DNA of 64,000 nucleotides from Chlorops oryzae. Taxonomy: Eukaryota; Arthropoda; Insecta; Diptera; Chloropidae. The position numbers and the translations under genes are program-made. The notes below the pieces were generated by a model, which did no database searches, was not told the DNA's origin, and saw only the letters and a list, made by a program, of their open reading frames with translations. Shown piece by piece: positions 21,272 through 32,425 of the stretch; positions within the stretch are counted from its first letter, which is position 1; each line of letters starts with the position of its first letter. Location: contig CM035807.1 of the NCBI GenBank assembly GCA_020466095.1, positions 22,562,198 through 22,626,197 of the forward strand. Reading direction: 5' to 3'.

Positions 21272-21665
21272 TGCAACAAATGAAAGTTTTTTGAAATTAT
21301 AACTGTCGCATAGTTATATGAAATACGTGTTAATGTTGCATAAATAGCGGGTAAATAGTGGTAATAATTTTAATTTGAAGGTACACCGTACCAACTTAAG
21401 TTGCTTTTAGACGCCATATTGAATATTCAATAAGAAAATGTTGACACTTTACATGGGGAAAACATATTGTATGAAAGTACCTTAATTGAAACTGGTCGAA
21501 ATTTCATACAGAATTTCGAAATTGAGCAGAACCCTATTTTAACCGGCTGACAATGAAATTTATATGAAAATTCAGTACATAAAAATTTGAATTCCGACAG
21601 TTATCTGATTCTGTGACGCCCCTGATAGTATATGGGATGAACGGAATTGCTGCCAAACAAACGTA
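21272..21665. promoter_or_regulatory. Shared divergent promoter of E3
   Basis: Nearly identical to 15529-15922, including the MITE remnant at about 21397-21483. Confidence 0.5.
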
Positions 21666-22820
21666 ATGGCTGAACAAGTTAAGTTGAATTTTCGTGCGCA
21701 CCCTCATATTAACCGTAGCATGTATTTGTATATAAATTTAAAATTTTATTGCATTCATTTTAGTGCAAAAGTGCATTTATCAAATGCGCGCGTTCATAAG
21801 GCATTTGCGGAACATGAAGTACAACGAAATATGTAAGCAGATAGCTTGTAGAGCATTAAGAACGACGAAAACGTATTACAATGAAACAAAAAAAGAAAAG
21901 CGAGTACGAATTCGTAAGGCAGAGGGCGTAAGTCTGCTCCAAAATTATCTAAAGCCTTTTTTGGTTTACAATAAATTGAATGATATCCCAAGTGATTTGT
22001 TAGCATGCGAGCTATTATCACATAGAATAATGCCGCCCAATAATGTACGGGATTTATATATTAAATTTGCAATGATGATGAATGAATCACCAAGTAAGTA
22101 TCCCGAAATTTCTCATAAACAAATTATTGCGTAACTGGTATAATTTGTACGAATTTTTGTTAATTTTTTGCATTTTAATTTCATGAAACACAAACAGAAG
22201 AAGCCATAGCACCGAAATCATTTATGATTAGATATAAACGTTTATTGAATTTAAATTACGAACCGAGTAATAATTGCAATGGAAACAATTGGATAGACGA
22301 CACCGATGTGGTGTCTTCCACGGATGTTCCGAACGAATATGTAAGAATTAGACCAACTAAATGGGAATATCCACAAATACGGAATTCAGTTTGTGGTAAA
22401 ATTAAGGAAGCATTGAAACATATAAATCATAAATTAAAAGGTGAGGATATCAATTGAATTTTATAGTAAAATAAAGTAATTATTTCTTTAACATATCTTG
22501 ACTTTGCAGTCAATCCTAACAAGACTTCTACGTACAGGAGGTACGCAAAAGTATTAAGGAAAGTTTATCTCGAAGTGGAGAAAGGCAATGGCACGAACAT
22601 TTGCTTCTGCTCAAATGTAATGTATATTACATTAAACCAAACCAAATATATTTCTAGAGAAGAAACTTATATATTTCAGAAATCGGTTGAAAATGTTGTG
22701 GCCTGCGCCAACGCAACCGAATGTGATTTGTTATTAATGCATTCTTCATGCATTAATATGAAGACGGGAGAAGTTGGAAGGATCTACTGCCCCATTTGCT
22801 ATACGAATAAATATTTGTGA
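21666..22820 (+). CDS. E3 plus-strand gene, 298-aa protein of unknown family
   Basis: Exons 21666-21678, 21764-22093, 22198-22440 and 22510-22820. It is nearly identical to the E2 gene. A 3-nt deletion removes one residue in the KTYYDNET segment (now KTYYNET), frame kept. It shares the altered AAG|TTAAGT first donor with E2, so that change predates the E2/E3 duplication. The cysteine-rich tail (CFCSN, CPICYTNKYL*) is intact. It shares the E2 layout with the opposed zinc-finger gene. Confidence 0.62.
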
Positions 22821-23913
22821 ACAATATAAAGGTAATTACTAAATTGATTCATATCGTATATTAATCTTATATAAAGCATTTGTAGTTACTCACAAAAAAC
22901 AAGAAGCACCATTAATTAACAAACATTTTGTGTTCTATTCTACAGGTGTTTAAAATTTTTCAAATTCCCAGTTCTATATTGAACAATCGAAGAAAGCTGT
23001 TCTCAATTGAAGCGAGACATTTTATAAGTGAGTACTGCATTAGAACCAATTATGAATTATTGCATTTGCATATTTTCTTCTCAAAGGAAGAATTTTGCTG
23101 AACTTTGACCAATTATTGCTTTTATAATTGCGTACTATAAAAGTAAGCAGACAGACAGCCGTAAGCAGACTGACAGAGATGCCGCAGACAATGCAGACGA
23201 ACCATTATAATGAATTGCGATTCAACGATTATATTAGTGAGTGTGAAATTAACTATCAATACTCTTAGGTGCAATCATTGACATTGGTAGTCATTAATTT
23301 AAGTTTTAAAAAGGAAAAAATTGAATTTTGATTTTTGGACAGATGGAATTGCTAAATAGCTTTGTAACATTGTAGTATAATGTATAAAATTGAAAAACTC
23401 AAATGTGGAAATCATGTTTGAAATTGTTAACTTGTCCATCATTAACAGAGGTGACCAACACTACAAGGGCGTTTTAATTATGTGCATTAGTAGTGGTACA
23501 ACAAAGCCATAAAATTAGAGAAACGAAAGAATAACAAAGCGACGAGCGTCATAGATCCGACCTCGACAATAGTCTGTAGCATATGCTATAGTATACACTA
23601 AGCTCTCAACGCGCTCTAACTGAGCCAAAACTAAAAATTAAAGGGTAAAAAAATTGTAAAAATTAAAACAGAGCGACGCATGTCCTGCCTTTGCGAAGTT
23701 TGTCATAGCACTGATGTGAAATATTGATGTAACTTCGTTTTTTTGCTTGCTTCGTTTGTTCGCTTTGCTTCTAGATTGTAAGTGGCATTTTGTTTTAATT
23801 GCGACCGCCTTTTATAGTTTTTCATCTCTCGCTAAAAGTTTCTATGCGTGTGAAAAAATTTTCTCTTTTACGCTCTTTTACCCCTGGAGCTTACCCTTTG
23901 TGCACCTCTGATA
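22821..23913 (+). mobile_element. 3' and right terminal region of E3
   Basis: Matches 17082-19135 of E2 except that it lacks the 989-bp TIR element (empty site at about 23582) and has about 33 bp near 23318-23350 absent from E2. It includes the third mini-gene candidate (ATG near 23179). Ends GTGCACCTCTG at 23910, then joins the Helitron fragment. Confidence 0.7.
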
Positions 23914-24376
23914 ATTAATGATTTCCAAATGAAGCGAAAACAATTAACTTTAAGTTCAAACCATGCAAAATTTTAAATTCAATATGTATATATGTATATA
24001 CTAGCTGTACCCGACGTGCGTTGCCATGCCTCAAATTGCTGACTCATGTTTGAATTTAAGTGCATGAGAATGGGGACATTCTTTGTCCATAGCACCAATG
24101 ACCACTTTCGGATGTGCGGAATATTCAATGTCTGGCTCGTACTCAAATGCTAGACGAAGGAACGAAGCAGATGTAAATGCTGGATGTACTTGTTGGCGTT
24201 GACGGTCATTTTCTCTACGTGTATTAACTACGAACCGGCGCGATTGTCTCCGTTCCAATTGTTGTTGTTCACTTCTGTGAGCTCGTGCCTCTTGTGATTG
24301 AGATGCTCGTAATCGCGACATCCTCTCAGTGATACAAAGTTCCTTCTGAGCAGAGTATTCACTCCCGTTTGCAATT
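23914..24376 (-). mobile_element. Helitron 5' fragment, composite copy C2
   Basis: The minus-strand frame reads ITERMSRLRASQSQEA..., ENDRQRQQVHPAFTSAS, FLRLAFEYEPDIEYS and PKVVIGAMDKECPHSHALKF. The last block (IG.MDK.C..C.ALKFK) is typical of the region just before the Helitron N-terminal domain; one cysteine is changed to serine. It contains no Rep or helicase part. It abuts a hAT fragment in opposite orientation at about 24376. Same fusion at 26645 and 29152. Confidence 0.8.
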
Positions 24377-24797
24377 GCTACATAATGATGTAAAGCAAAA
24401 AGAAGCAGCGGATTTAGCAGATGCTGTAAGTGCATCGATTTCCGTGGACGAATGGTCCTCCAGAACTCAGGACTGTTATTTATCTGTTGAGACGCAGTAC
24501 ATAAATAAAGACAACGAGTTGTGCAACGTCACTCTTTGCAACGAGAAATTAAAAGGTAGAGTTAATCTATTACTTTGTTTTATTAGGTCATTGGTTTATT
24601 TTTTAAAAAATTGTTTTAATAGATCGACCAAATGCAGAAAATATTGCGTCTGCAATAGAAATAGTTTTAGCCGAATGGGACTTGACCGAAAAAACCAAGC
24701 AATTCGCATGATAGCGCATCAGTGATGAATGCAGCAGCGAACAACTTGTATATGTACCAGACAGCATCAAGTGCAGCGCTCACCTTTTGCAGCTTAA
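24377..24797 (+). pseudogene. hAT transposase fragment, copy C2
   Basis: Begins inside the transposase exon (NDVKQKEAADLADAVSASISVDEWSSRTQ), continues to ...CNEKLKG, then an intron with GTAGAG donor and TTTTAATAG acceptor, then NAENIASAIEIVLAEWDLTEK. It stops at CACCTTTTGCAGCTT. Indels relative to C4 disturb the frame after EKT. Non-functional. Confidence 0.75.
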
Positions 24798-25394
24798 AAT
24801 TGGTAAAAGAGTTTTTAAAATTAGAGCGACGCAATGTCCAACTTTTGTTAAAGTTTGTCATTAAAAGCCGTTTTGCAACTTCGTTTTTTATTCTAATCGT
24901 AGTAAAATTATTAATATTATTAAAAATACACTTGAATTCTAAGCTTCATTGAATTTTTCGAAAAAGTCCGATTTTGAGGCAGTTTTGGAATTTTTGTGAC
25001 AGCCTATGTACTGGAGGTACCCTTAATAAAGGACCGACAAAGGAAATTTTTTTGGAGGATGTTTATGGCTACAAAGGAAGCATAAGTGCAAATTTCGTTC
25101 AAGTCCCATTTAATTTCGGGTGTAGGGGACAGTTTTCGAAAAACGCGCTTCTGCTAGGGCCACTTTAAAATTTTTTGGTAATTGTATTACTTGCCTTGAA
25201 ACATGTTCAAATATCGAATTTCATCGAAACATCTTGAAAAACTTCGTTTTCGAGCGTTTTTGTGATTTTCGTAAGACCCTAGTACTGGAGGTACCCAAAA
25301 ATTGTCCAATCGGGTCCATTCTCGAACTTGTTTTAATCATGTTGCCGTGAGTACGCATGCCAAACTAAAATAGCGCAACTCCTTCGATACAGAT
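24798..25394. repeat. Degenerate repeat mosaic
   Basis: 24798-24900 resembles the E right terminal region (GAGCGACGCA, AAGTTTGTCAT, CAACTTCGTTTTTT). From about 24975 a block with CTGGAGGTACCC occurs twice (25010 and 25285), related to 6070-6110 next to PolE1. No gene. Confidence 0.5.
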
Positions 25395-25990
25395 AGCTGT
25401 ACAGGACAGACGGACAGACGGACATGTCCTAAATCGAATCTCCTGGGCTGCGCTGATATATCTATTGTACATTTTGTTGTCTATGCACTTTCTGGTGTTG
25501 CACAGCGCCCTAGCAATGCATATACCCTCGACACAGAGTGTGTTGGGTATAAAAAGGGGACTTGAGCCATTTCTAATAATAATGGAATTTAAATCAAAAT
25601 GAATTTTTGTGTATTTTTGCTTCAATTACTTAACAACTTTGCCTCATTCTTGTGCATTCCAAATAAGCTTCCTCTCTTCCTAAAAAATCGTTCTTCGAAG
25701 CCAAAGAAAGAACAAAATTTTAAAAAATTTGTTCATGGTGCAAATTAGACTGAAATTGATTTGTTTTATCTGAATTTTGTAAAAAATAGGCAAATTTCTG
25801 GTAAAATTTCATCATGGCTCATACATGAGCTTCATTTGGATTAAAAAAATATTTGGCATAGTTGGTAGCAAAACTTTTTGCAACTCAGCTCTTTAAATCG
25901 TAAGCTGTAACATTTGAATGGTTGAAATATATTGAATAATTCAATTTACTACCAACTAATTGTAAAAAATTGTAAAAATAAAACAGACGA
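25395..25990 (+). repeat. Dispersed repeat R, degraded copy
   Basis: Starts with ACAGACGGACAGACGGACA and a TATACCC...GGGTATAAAAAG hairpin (25519-25558), then the R body as at 28150-28693 with many indels. Non-coding. Confidence 0.6.
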
Positions 25991-26183
25991 AACCATCTGC
26001 CTTTGCGAAGTTTCATACAGATGAAAACTATTACTTACTTTATTGCTTGCTTCGTTTTTCGCTTTTCAGATTGTAATGGCATTTTTTTTATTGCGACGCC
26101 ATTTTAAGCATCTCAAAAGTTTCTATCTTAAAAAATTCCATTAGCTTTTTACCCCTGGTCAGCTTATTTGCTGCACCTAGTGT
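25991..26183. repeat. Degraded copy of the E right terminal region
   Basis: Recognisable as 23650-23913 with numerous missing bases (CTGCCTTTGCGAAGTTT, TTGCTTGCTTCG, TTACCCCTGG). It joins the Helitron fragment at about 26184. Confidence 0.5.
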
Positions 26184-26645
26184 AATTAATGATTTCCAAA
26201 TGAAGCGAAAACAATTAACTTTAAGTTCAAACCATGCAAAATTTTTAAATTCAATATGTATATATATACTAGCTGTACCCGACGTGCGTTGCCATGCCTC
26301 AAATTTCTGACTCATGTTTGAATTTAAGTGCATGAGAATGGGGACATTCTTTGTCCATAGCACCAATGACCACTTTCGGATGTGCGGAATATTCAATGTC
26401 TGGCTCGTACTCAAATGCTAGACGAAGGAACGAAGCAGATGTAAATGCTGGATGTACTTGTTGGCGTTGACGGTCATTTTCTCTACGTGTATTAACTACG
26501 AACCGGCGCGATTGTCTCCGTTCCAATTGTTGTTGTTCACTTCTGTGAGCTCGTGCCTCTTGTGATTGAGATGCTCGTAATCGCGACATCCTCTCAGTGA
26601 TACAAAGTTCCTTCTGAGCAGAGTATTCACTCCCGTTTGCAATTG
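26184..26645 (-). mobile_element. Helitron 5' fragment, composite copy C3
   Basis: Near-identical to 23914-24376 and 28694-29152, same fusion point to hAT. Confidence 0.8.
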
Positions 26646-27950
26646 CTACATAATGATGTAAAGCAAAAAGTAGCAGCGGATTTAGCAGATGCTGTAAGTG
26701 CATCGATTTCCGTGGACGAATGGTCCTCCAGAACTCAGGACTGTTATTTATCTGTTGAGGCGCAGTACATAAATAAAGACAACGAGTTGTGCAACGTCAC
26801 TCTTTGCAACGAGAAATTAAAAGGTAGAGTTAATCTATTACTTTGTTTTATTAGGTCATTGGTTTATTTTTTTAAAAAATTGTTTTAATAGATCGACCAA
26901 ATGCAGAAAATATTGCGTCTGCAATAGAAATAGTTTTAGCCGAATGGGACTTGACCGAAAAAAACCCAAGCAATTACGCATGATAGCGCATCAGTGATGA
27001 ATGCAGCAGCGTAACAACTGGTATATGTACCAGACAGCATCAAGTGCAGCGCTCACCTTTTGCAGCTTGTGATGAAAGATGCCTTAGCTGCTGTCCCAGA
27101 TTATGAAAGTATCTGCAAAAAGGGTAGAAAATTGACGGCATATTTTCATCGATCAAATATTGCTAAGACTGCTTTATCGAACCGTCAAGTACAGTTGGGG
27201 ATAAGAGAAAATCGGCTGATACAATGTTGTGCCACACGTTGGAACTCAAAATTTTACATGTGCGAAAGCCTGCTTCTTAATCGAAATGCGATCGGTCTAG
27301 TTTTGACGGACAGAAGCGTTACCAAATCCAGCGATGCCCTGAAACTAGAAATCCAAGAAATGGAGTGGGGCCGAAATGGCAGAACCTAATTCGAGTGCTT
27401 AAGCCTTTTGATAAAGCGACTGTCAATGTTATTGTGGAGCAAATAATTTAACGCTGTCCTTTAGTACGACTTGAGTATTATTTTGTATTAAAAAGTTGTA
27501 ATGGAATTACAAAATAGAGAAATATTGAAATTTATTCCCGGGCGTTCTTCTTATAATGGTAGAAGAATAAACTAGCTGTATACATGAAGCAATGGCAGCC
27601 CTGTCGTGAGGCTCATGTCCTTCGAACTTTACGAAGCTCATTACATTGCAAAGACCGATAAGCGCAATTAATTAATTATGTTTGACATCCAGCACTTATT
27701 TTTACGTTGCGACAGCAAAATATCGAGCTATTAGGGTCATGAATAAAATTGAAAAAAATCAGGTGGCTTAGACTAAAGGTACCTAAAAAAATTTAAAGTC
27801 CATTGGTTCTTTTGTTACGTTATGCGAACTTGCCGATCGTACATCATATGCTATATACGTGTTTCTCTCAGTGCTTATTGTTCGAAGTTGGGAACTTTTC
27901 ACTACGCCATACGCAAATGCGATAAGTGCAATGAGTGTTGGTGTGCCATA
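26646..27950 (+). pseudogene. hAT transposase fragment, copy C3, with empty site
   Basis: Carries DEWSSR, HDSASVMNAAA followed by stop TAA (27012-27014), CSAHLLQLVMKDALA and TRWNSKFYMCES. At 27363-27370 it has one uninterrupted GAGTGGGG, so it lacks the nested hAT seen in C1 and C4. From about 27470 it jumps to a degraded 3' part (27530-27790, CCCGGGCGTTCTT) and then to sequence matching the right half of the nested hAT (27795-27950). It is therefore rearranged as well as degenerate. Confidence 0.7.
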
Positions 27951-28693
27951 AAATTTTTGGGAACCTTGATAAGTCTGTATACAGACAGCGGACGGACACA
28001 GACGGACATGTCTAAATCGAATCTCTGGTGACGCTGATATTTCTATATACATTTTGTATGGTCTATCTCGACTGGTTCTGGGTGTTACACACAACCACAC
28101 AAAACGCAATATACCCTCGACACAGAGTGTGTTGGGTATAAAAAGGGGACTTGAGCCATTTCTAATAAAATGGAATTTAAACAAAATGAATTTTTGTGTA
28201 TTTTTGCTTAATTACTTATAACTTTCACATTTTTTAAGTGAACTTGATCAAAATAAGCTTCCTCTCTTCCTAAAAAATCGTTCTTCGAAGCCAAAGAAAG
28301 AAGAAAATTTTAAAAAAATTTGTTCATGGTGCAAATTAGACTGAAAGTGATTTTTTTATTGAAATTTTGTTAAAAATAAACAAATTTCTGGAAAATTTCA
28401 TCAATAGCTTCTACGTGTATATTTGGATTAAAAAATATTCTGGGCATTGTTGGTAGACAATTTAACTGCCTTTAAATTCGTAGCTTAAAATTTTGAATCG
28501 GTTAAATATATTCGGAGATAATTGCAATTTACTAACCATACTTTTTTTCAAAACTCAAAAAACGGAAAATAGCCTATTTCTCAAAAACTATTCTACTTAC
28601 AATTTTTTTGATGACATATTCGGATTCAGCACAAAATTTTACTTTAGAAACGACCATCAGTTGACCCAGGTCAGATTTGCTGTAAACTAGTGT
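27951..28693 (+). repeat. Dispersed repeat R, best copy
   Basis: Begins near CAGACAGCGGACGGACACAGACGG, includes the TATACCC/GGGTATAAAAAG hairpin (28110-28145) and the R body to the AAACTAGTGT edge. Together with the following Helitron-hAT block it forms a tandem repeat of the 25395-27950 interval. Confidence 0.65.
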
Positions 28694-29152
28694 AATTAAT
28701 GATTTCCAAATGAAGCGAAAACAATTAACTTTAAGTTCAAACCATGCAAAATTTTAAATTCAATATGTATATATATACTAGCTGTACCCGACGTGCGTTG
28801 CCATGCCTCAAATTTCTGACTCATGTTTGAATTTAAGTGCATGAGAATGGGGACATTCTTTGTCCATAGCACCAATGACCACTTTCGGATGTGCGGAATA
28901 TTCAATGTCTGGCTCGTACTCAAATGCTAGACGAAGGAACGAAGCAGATGTAAATGCTGGATGTACTTGTTGGCGTTGACGGTCATTTTCTCTACGTGTA
29001 TTAACTACGAACCGGCGCGATTGTCTCCGTTCCAATTGTTGTTGTTCACTTCTGTGAGCTCGTGCCTCTTGTGATTGAGATGCTCGTAATCGCGACATCC
29101 TCTCAGTGATACAAAGTTCCTTCTGAGCAGAGTATTCACTCCCGTTTGCAAT
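28694..29152 (-). mobile_element. Helitron 5' fragment, composite copy C4
   Basis: Cleanest copy of the fragment described at 23914-24376: ERMSRLRASQSQEA, EYEPDIEYSAHPKVV, MDKECPHSHALKFKHES, then truncated. Confidence 0.82.
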
Positions 29153-31975
29153 TGCTACATAATGATGTAAAGCAAAAAGTAGCAGCGGATTTAGCAGATG
29201 CTGTAAGTGCATCGATTTCCGTGGACGAATGGTCCTCCAGAACTCAGGACTGTTATTTATCTGTTGAGGCGCAGTACATAAATAAAGACAACGAGTTGTG
29301 CAACGTCACTCTTTGCAACGAGAAATTAAAAGGTAGAGTTAATCTATTACTTTGTTTTATTAGGTCATTGGTTTATTTTTTTAAAAATTGTTTTAATAGA
29401 TCGACCAAATGCAGAAAATATTGCGTCTGCAATAGAAATAGTTTTAGCCGAATGGGACTTGACCGAAAAAACCCAAGCAATTACGCATGATAGCGCATCA
29501 GTGATGAATGCAGCAGCGTAACAACTGGTATATGTACCAGACAGCATCAAGTGCAGCGCTCACCTTTTGCAGCTTGTGATGAAAGATGCCTTAGCTGCTG
29601 TCCCAGATTATGAAAGTATAATATCTGCAAAAAGGGTAGAAAATTGACGGCATATTTTCATCGATCAAATATTGCTAAGACTGCTTTATCGAACCGTCAA
29701 GTACAGTTGGGGATAAAAGAAAATCGGCTGATACAATGTTGTGCACACGTTGGAACTCAAAATTTTACATGTGCGAAAGCCTGCTTCTTAATCGAAATGC
29801 GATCGGTCTAGTTTTGACGGACAGAAGCGTTACCAAAGCCAGCGATGCCCTGAAACTAGAAATCCAAGAAATGGAGTGGGGCAGCGGTGGGCGAGCGCTA
29901 TCCCGCGGGGCGCTGCAAAACTGCGCAGTCGGCTACACACGACTTGTGCGTGAATCATGAAAACGCTCAGTCGCTCGCTGTCAGTCGTACTGAGAACTTG
30001 TTCTGCATTGTTGTTGCGAATACATAGCGAGAAAAATGTTTCATGCGAAATGGGAAGAAGAATTTTTGTTCATTGAAAATTCTTTCGGTGAGGCTCAATG
30101 TCTTATTTGTCATTACATTGCAAACCGATGCGCTGAATATTATGTGAAAAGGCATTATTTTTCGTGCCATAAAATTTATAGCTGATTAAAAGCAAAAAAA
30201 AATTTAATTAAAACCTAAAAATTTCCCACTTGGTTTCTTTTGTTAGTTATCGCTTGCCGATCGTACCTACGCAAACTTTTCTCTCAGTGCTTTTGTTGAG
30301 TTGCTACTACGCCATACGCAAGTGCGATAAGTGCAATGGTGTTGGTGTGCCCATCTCTGGAGTGGGGCCAAATGCAGAACCTAATTCGAGTGCTTAAGCC
30401 TTTTGATAAAGCGACTTCAATGTTATGTGGGAGCAAAAATTTAACGCTGTCCTTAGGAAACTTAGGAAACTGCACGCGGTTCCCTTTCTGACAGGTTCAG
30501 TATTGGCTATTCTATGGAGGATGTTTCGGCTCCGATAATTTGCACGTTTCTAGATCCAAGGTATAAGAACCTTAGTGATGAAACCATGAAAACAAAACAA
30601 AAAGTATGAGCGTTCATCAGAAGTAGACTTAAAGTAGAATTAAAGTATAGCTCAGCAAGAAACGAGAAACGTTGAATTAACCGATATGGACTTTCTGTTC
30701 GATGGTGAAAGCCAAACCAATAATGTTATGTCTCAGTTTGATTTGTATATGGCTGAACCACAAATTGGGCACAATATTGAACCCCTAACATGGTGGAAAA
30801 ATCGCTCTGGAATTTATCCCGAACTATTTCAATTCGCTAAGCGATATTTATGCATACCAGCAACGTCTGCAGAGTCAGAAAGAACTTTTCCCATAGCGGG
30901 AAATATCGTATCACCACGAAGAAGTTGCTTATTACCGCAAAATGTAAGCCTTCTTACATTTTTATACAACAACAAGCGGTATTTGAAGGAATATAGGGCA
31001 ACAACATTCTCTACCAACGTGTCCCGGACAACATTATCTAGTAATACAGCATAGGCGATCTTGTAGCAGCGGCAGAAAGGGTCATCCAATGCAACTTAGG
31101 CCCGAAGAGAGAAAATTGTCATCGCAGCAATATCGATCCGCAATTGAACAGAATATACAAAGTGTCATCGAAGCAATTTCTCTCTATAAATATAAAAATA
31201 ATGGCAGGAGCTAATTACATAATTAGTAATTAGGAGGTATTAAGCATTGTATTAAAAAAGGAAAGGGAATTAAACAAAATAAAAAATATTTGAAATTAAT
31301 TCCCGGGCGTTCTTTTTCTTTAATTAAAAGAATAAACTAGCTGTAACAGAAGCAAATGGGCAGCCCTGTCGAGAAGCTTGTCCGGTCGGAACTTTACGAA
31401 GCGCTCTTACGAAAGACGAAACGCAATTAATTAATTTGTTTGACGAGTCCCTGCTTTTATAGTTTCGCGAGCAGCAAAACATATGATCTAGAGCTAATTT
31501 AGGGTTGCAATGAATAAAAATTGAAAAAGTACAGTTCAGGGTGGCTTAGACTAAATGTGTTACTACTAAAAACAATAGTATAAAAGTACCATTGCTTCAG
31601 TCTCCCCCTCTGATGGCGAAGGCGTCAGGATGAGGCATCAGTATTTTGGTCTACTTGTTTCGGGGTCGTCCTCTCCGCCGTTGTTAGTTGTCTCAAGTAT
31701 GGGGTAACTTCTGTTTCGAAGTTTTCGGACTGCACAATATTTCTGATGTCGTGCTGAACACGAGTGTGCAGCGCGGAAGGTCAGTTTCCGTTGATCTATA
31801 TGCAAATATGCCCATAGCATATTTTTACCATAGCTTATTTCACGGAACATCTAGGAAATTTATATTGACCTGAAAAAACATTAACTTTATTGCAACGTCC
31901 AAACGCCAATTACTCTTTCAACGGGGGGCTTTTTTTGACGTTATAATTTTTTTCCATATATTTCCGATGAAACCA
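29153..31975 (+). pseudogene. hAT element copy C4 with dead transposase
   Basis: Longest hAT copy. Exon to 29332, intron 29333-29399, then a long exon to about 31054. Family landmarks: DEWSSR (first acidic residue), HDSASV (second), C..H in CSAHLLQL, RWNS, and ESERTFP in the C-terminal dimerisation domain (about 30875-30900). Disabled by TAA at 29519-29521, the nested hAT at 29882-30359, frame changes near 30470-30500 and TGA at 30607-30609 (tryptophan in C1). From 31055 to 31975 non-coding, matching 6118-7300 inverted but without the piggyBac MITE. Inverted partner of C1. Confidence 0.85.
29882..30359 (+). mobile_element. Nested small hAT with BED/SPIN-DOC-like zinc-finger ORF
   Basis: 478 bp from CAGCGGTGGGCG to CCCATCTCTG, flanked by GAGTGGGG at 29874-29881 and 30360-30367. 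Contains a 49-codon ORF 30036-30185, read as MFHAKWEEEFLFIENSF, then EAQCLICHYI, then YVKRHYFSCHK, stop. The KWE..FLF...C..C...H....H layout is the finger found at the N-terminus of GTF2I-repeat/ZBED-type hAT-derived proteins. Probably an internally deleted autonomous element that retains only its first domain. Confidence 0.88.
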
Positions 31976-32134
31976 GCCGCTATAAGCTATCTCTTTTAAT
32001 TCAAGTATATTCATTATTATCACACTGACTTAACATTGAGTTAGCACACCAAAACACCCCTTTGAAACACATCCCAATCGCAACAAAATTTAACACTTTG
32101 ATGAAAATTTATGGCCAGTGGTAGGTAGAAAAAA

Positions 32135-32215
32135 AATCTTGCCCACGTTGGGAATCGAACCCATAACCTCCAGATTGAGAGGCGAATATCCTACAACTAT
32201 ACTACTGTCAGCTAC
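32135..32215 (-). repeat. tRNA-Asp/Glu-like sequence (SINE head)
   Basis: Minus strand: A-box-like TAGTATAGTTGTAGGATATTC, here split as TAGTATAGTTG and GTAGGATATTC, then B box GGTTCGATTCC and GTGGGCAAG. Resembles the Asp/Glu tRNA group, but the anticodon arm is irregular (CCTC/GAGG with an 8-nt loop). Likely a SINE or tRNA pseudogene. Confidence 0.5.
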
Positions 32216-32274
32216 ACAAACGCTCACCCTTAGATTTATATATAACAAATCTTTAAGAAAGAACACAAACTGGC

Positions 32275-32425
32275 TCATTCGAATAGTTTGAAGCAACTAT
32301 TCGAACAATCGCTGGCTTTCGAATATTCGACGGCTAGCGATTATTCGAATAGTGAAAATCGATTTTGTCTATTCGAATAAGGCCGTATTCGAATAATTCG
32401 AATATTCGAATACTCGAATATCAAG
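32275..32425. repeat. TTCGAA/ATTCGAATA repeat cluster
   Basis: ATTCGAA or close variants occur about a dozen times in 150 bp, giving extensive self-complementarity. Immediately follows the tRNA-like sequence and may be the tail of the same element. Confidence 0.65.

Noticed and set aside
9188..23913. Endogenous DNA virus as the origin of the E elements
   Set aside because: Unfamiliar genes made this tempting, but no viral core gene is visible and both genes have spliceosomal introns. Left as an open alternative only.
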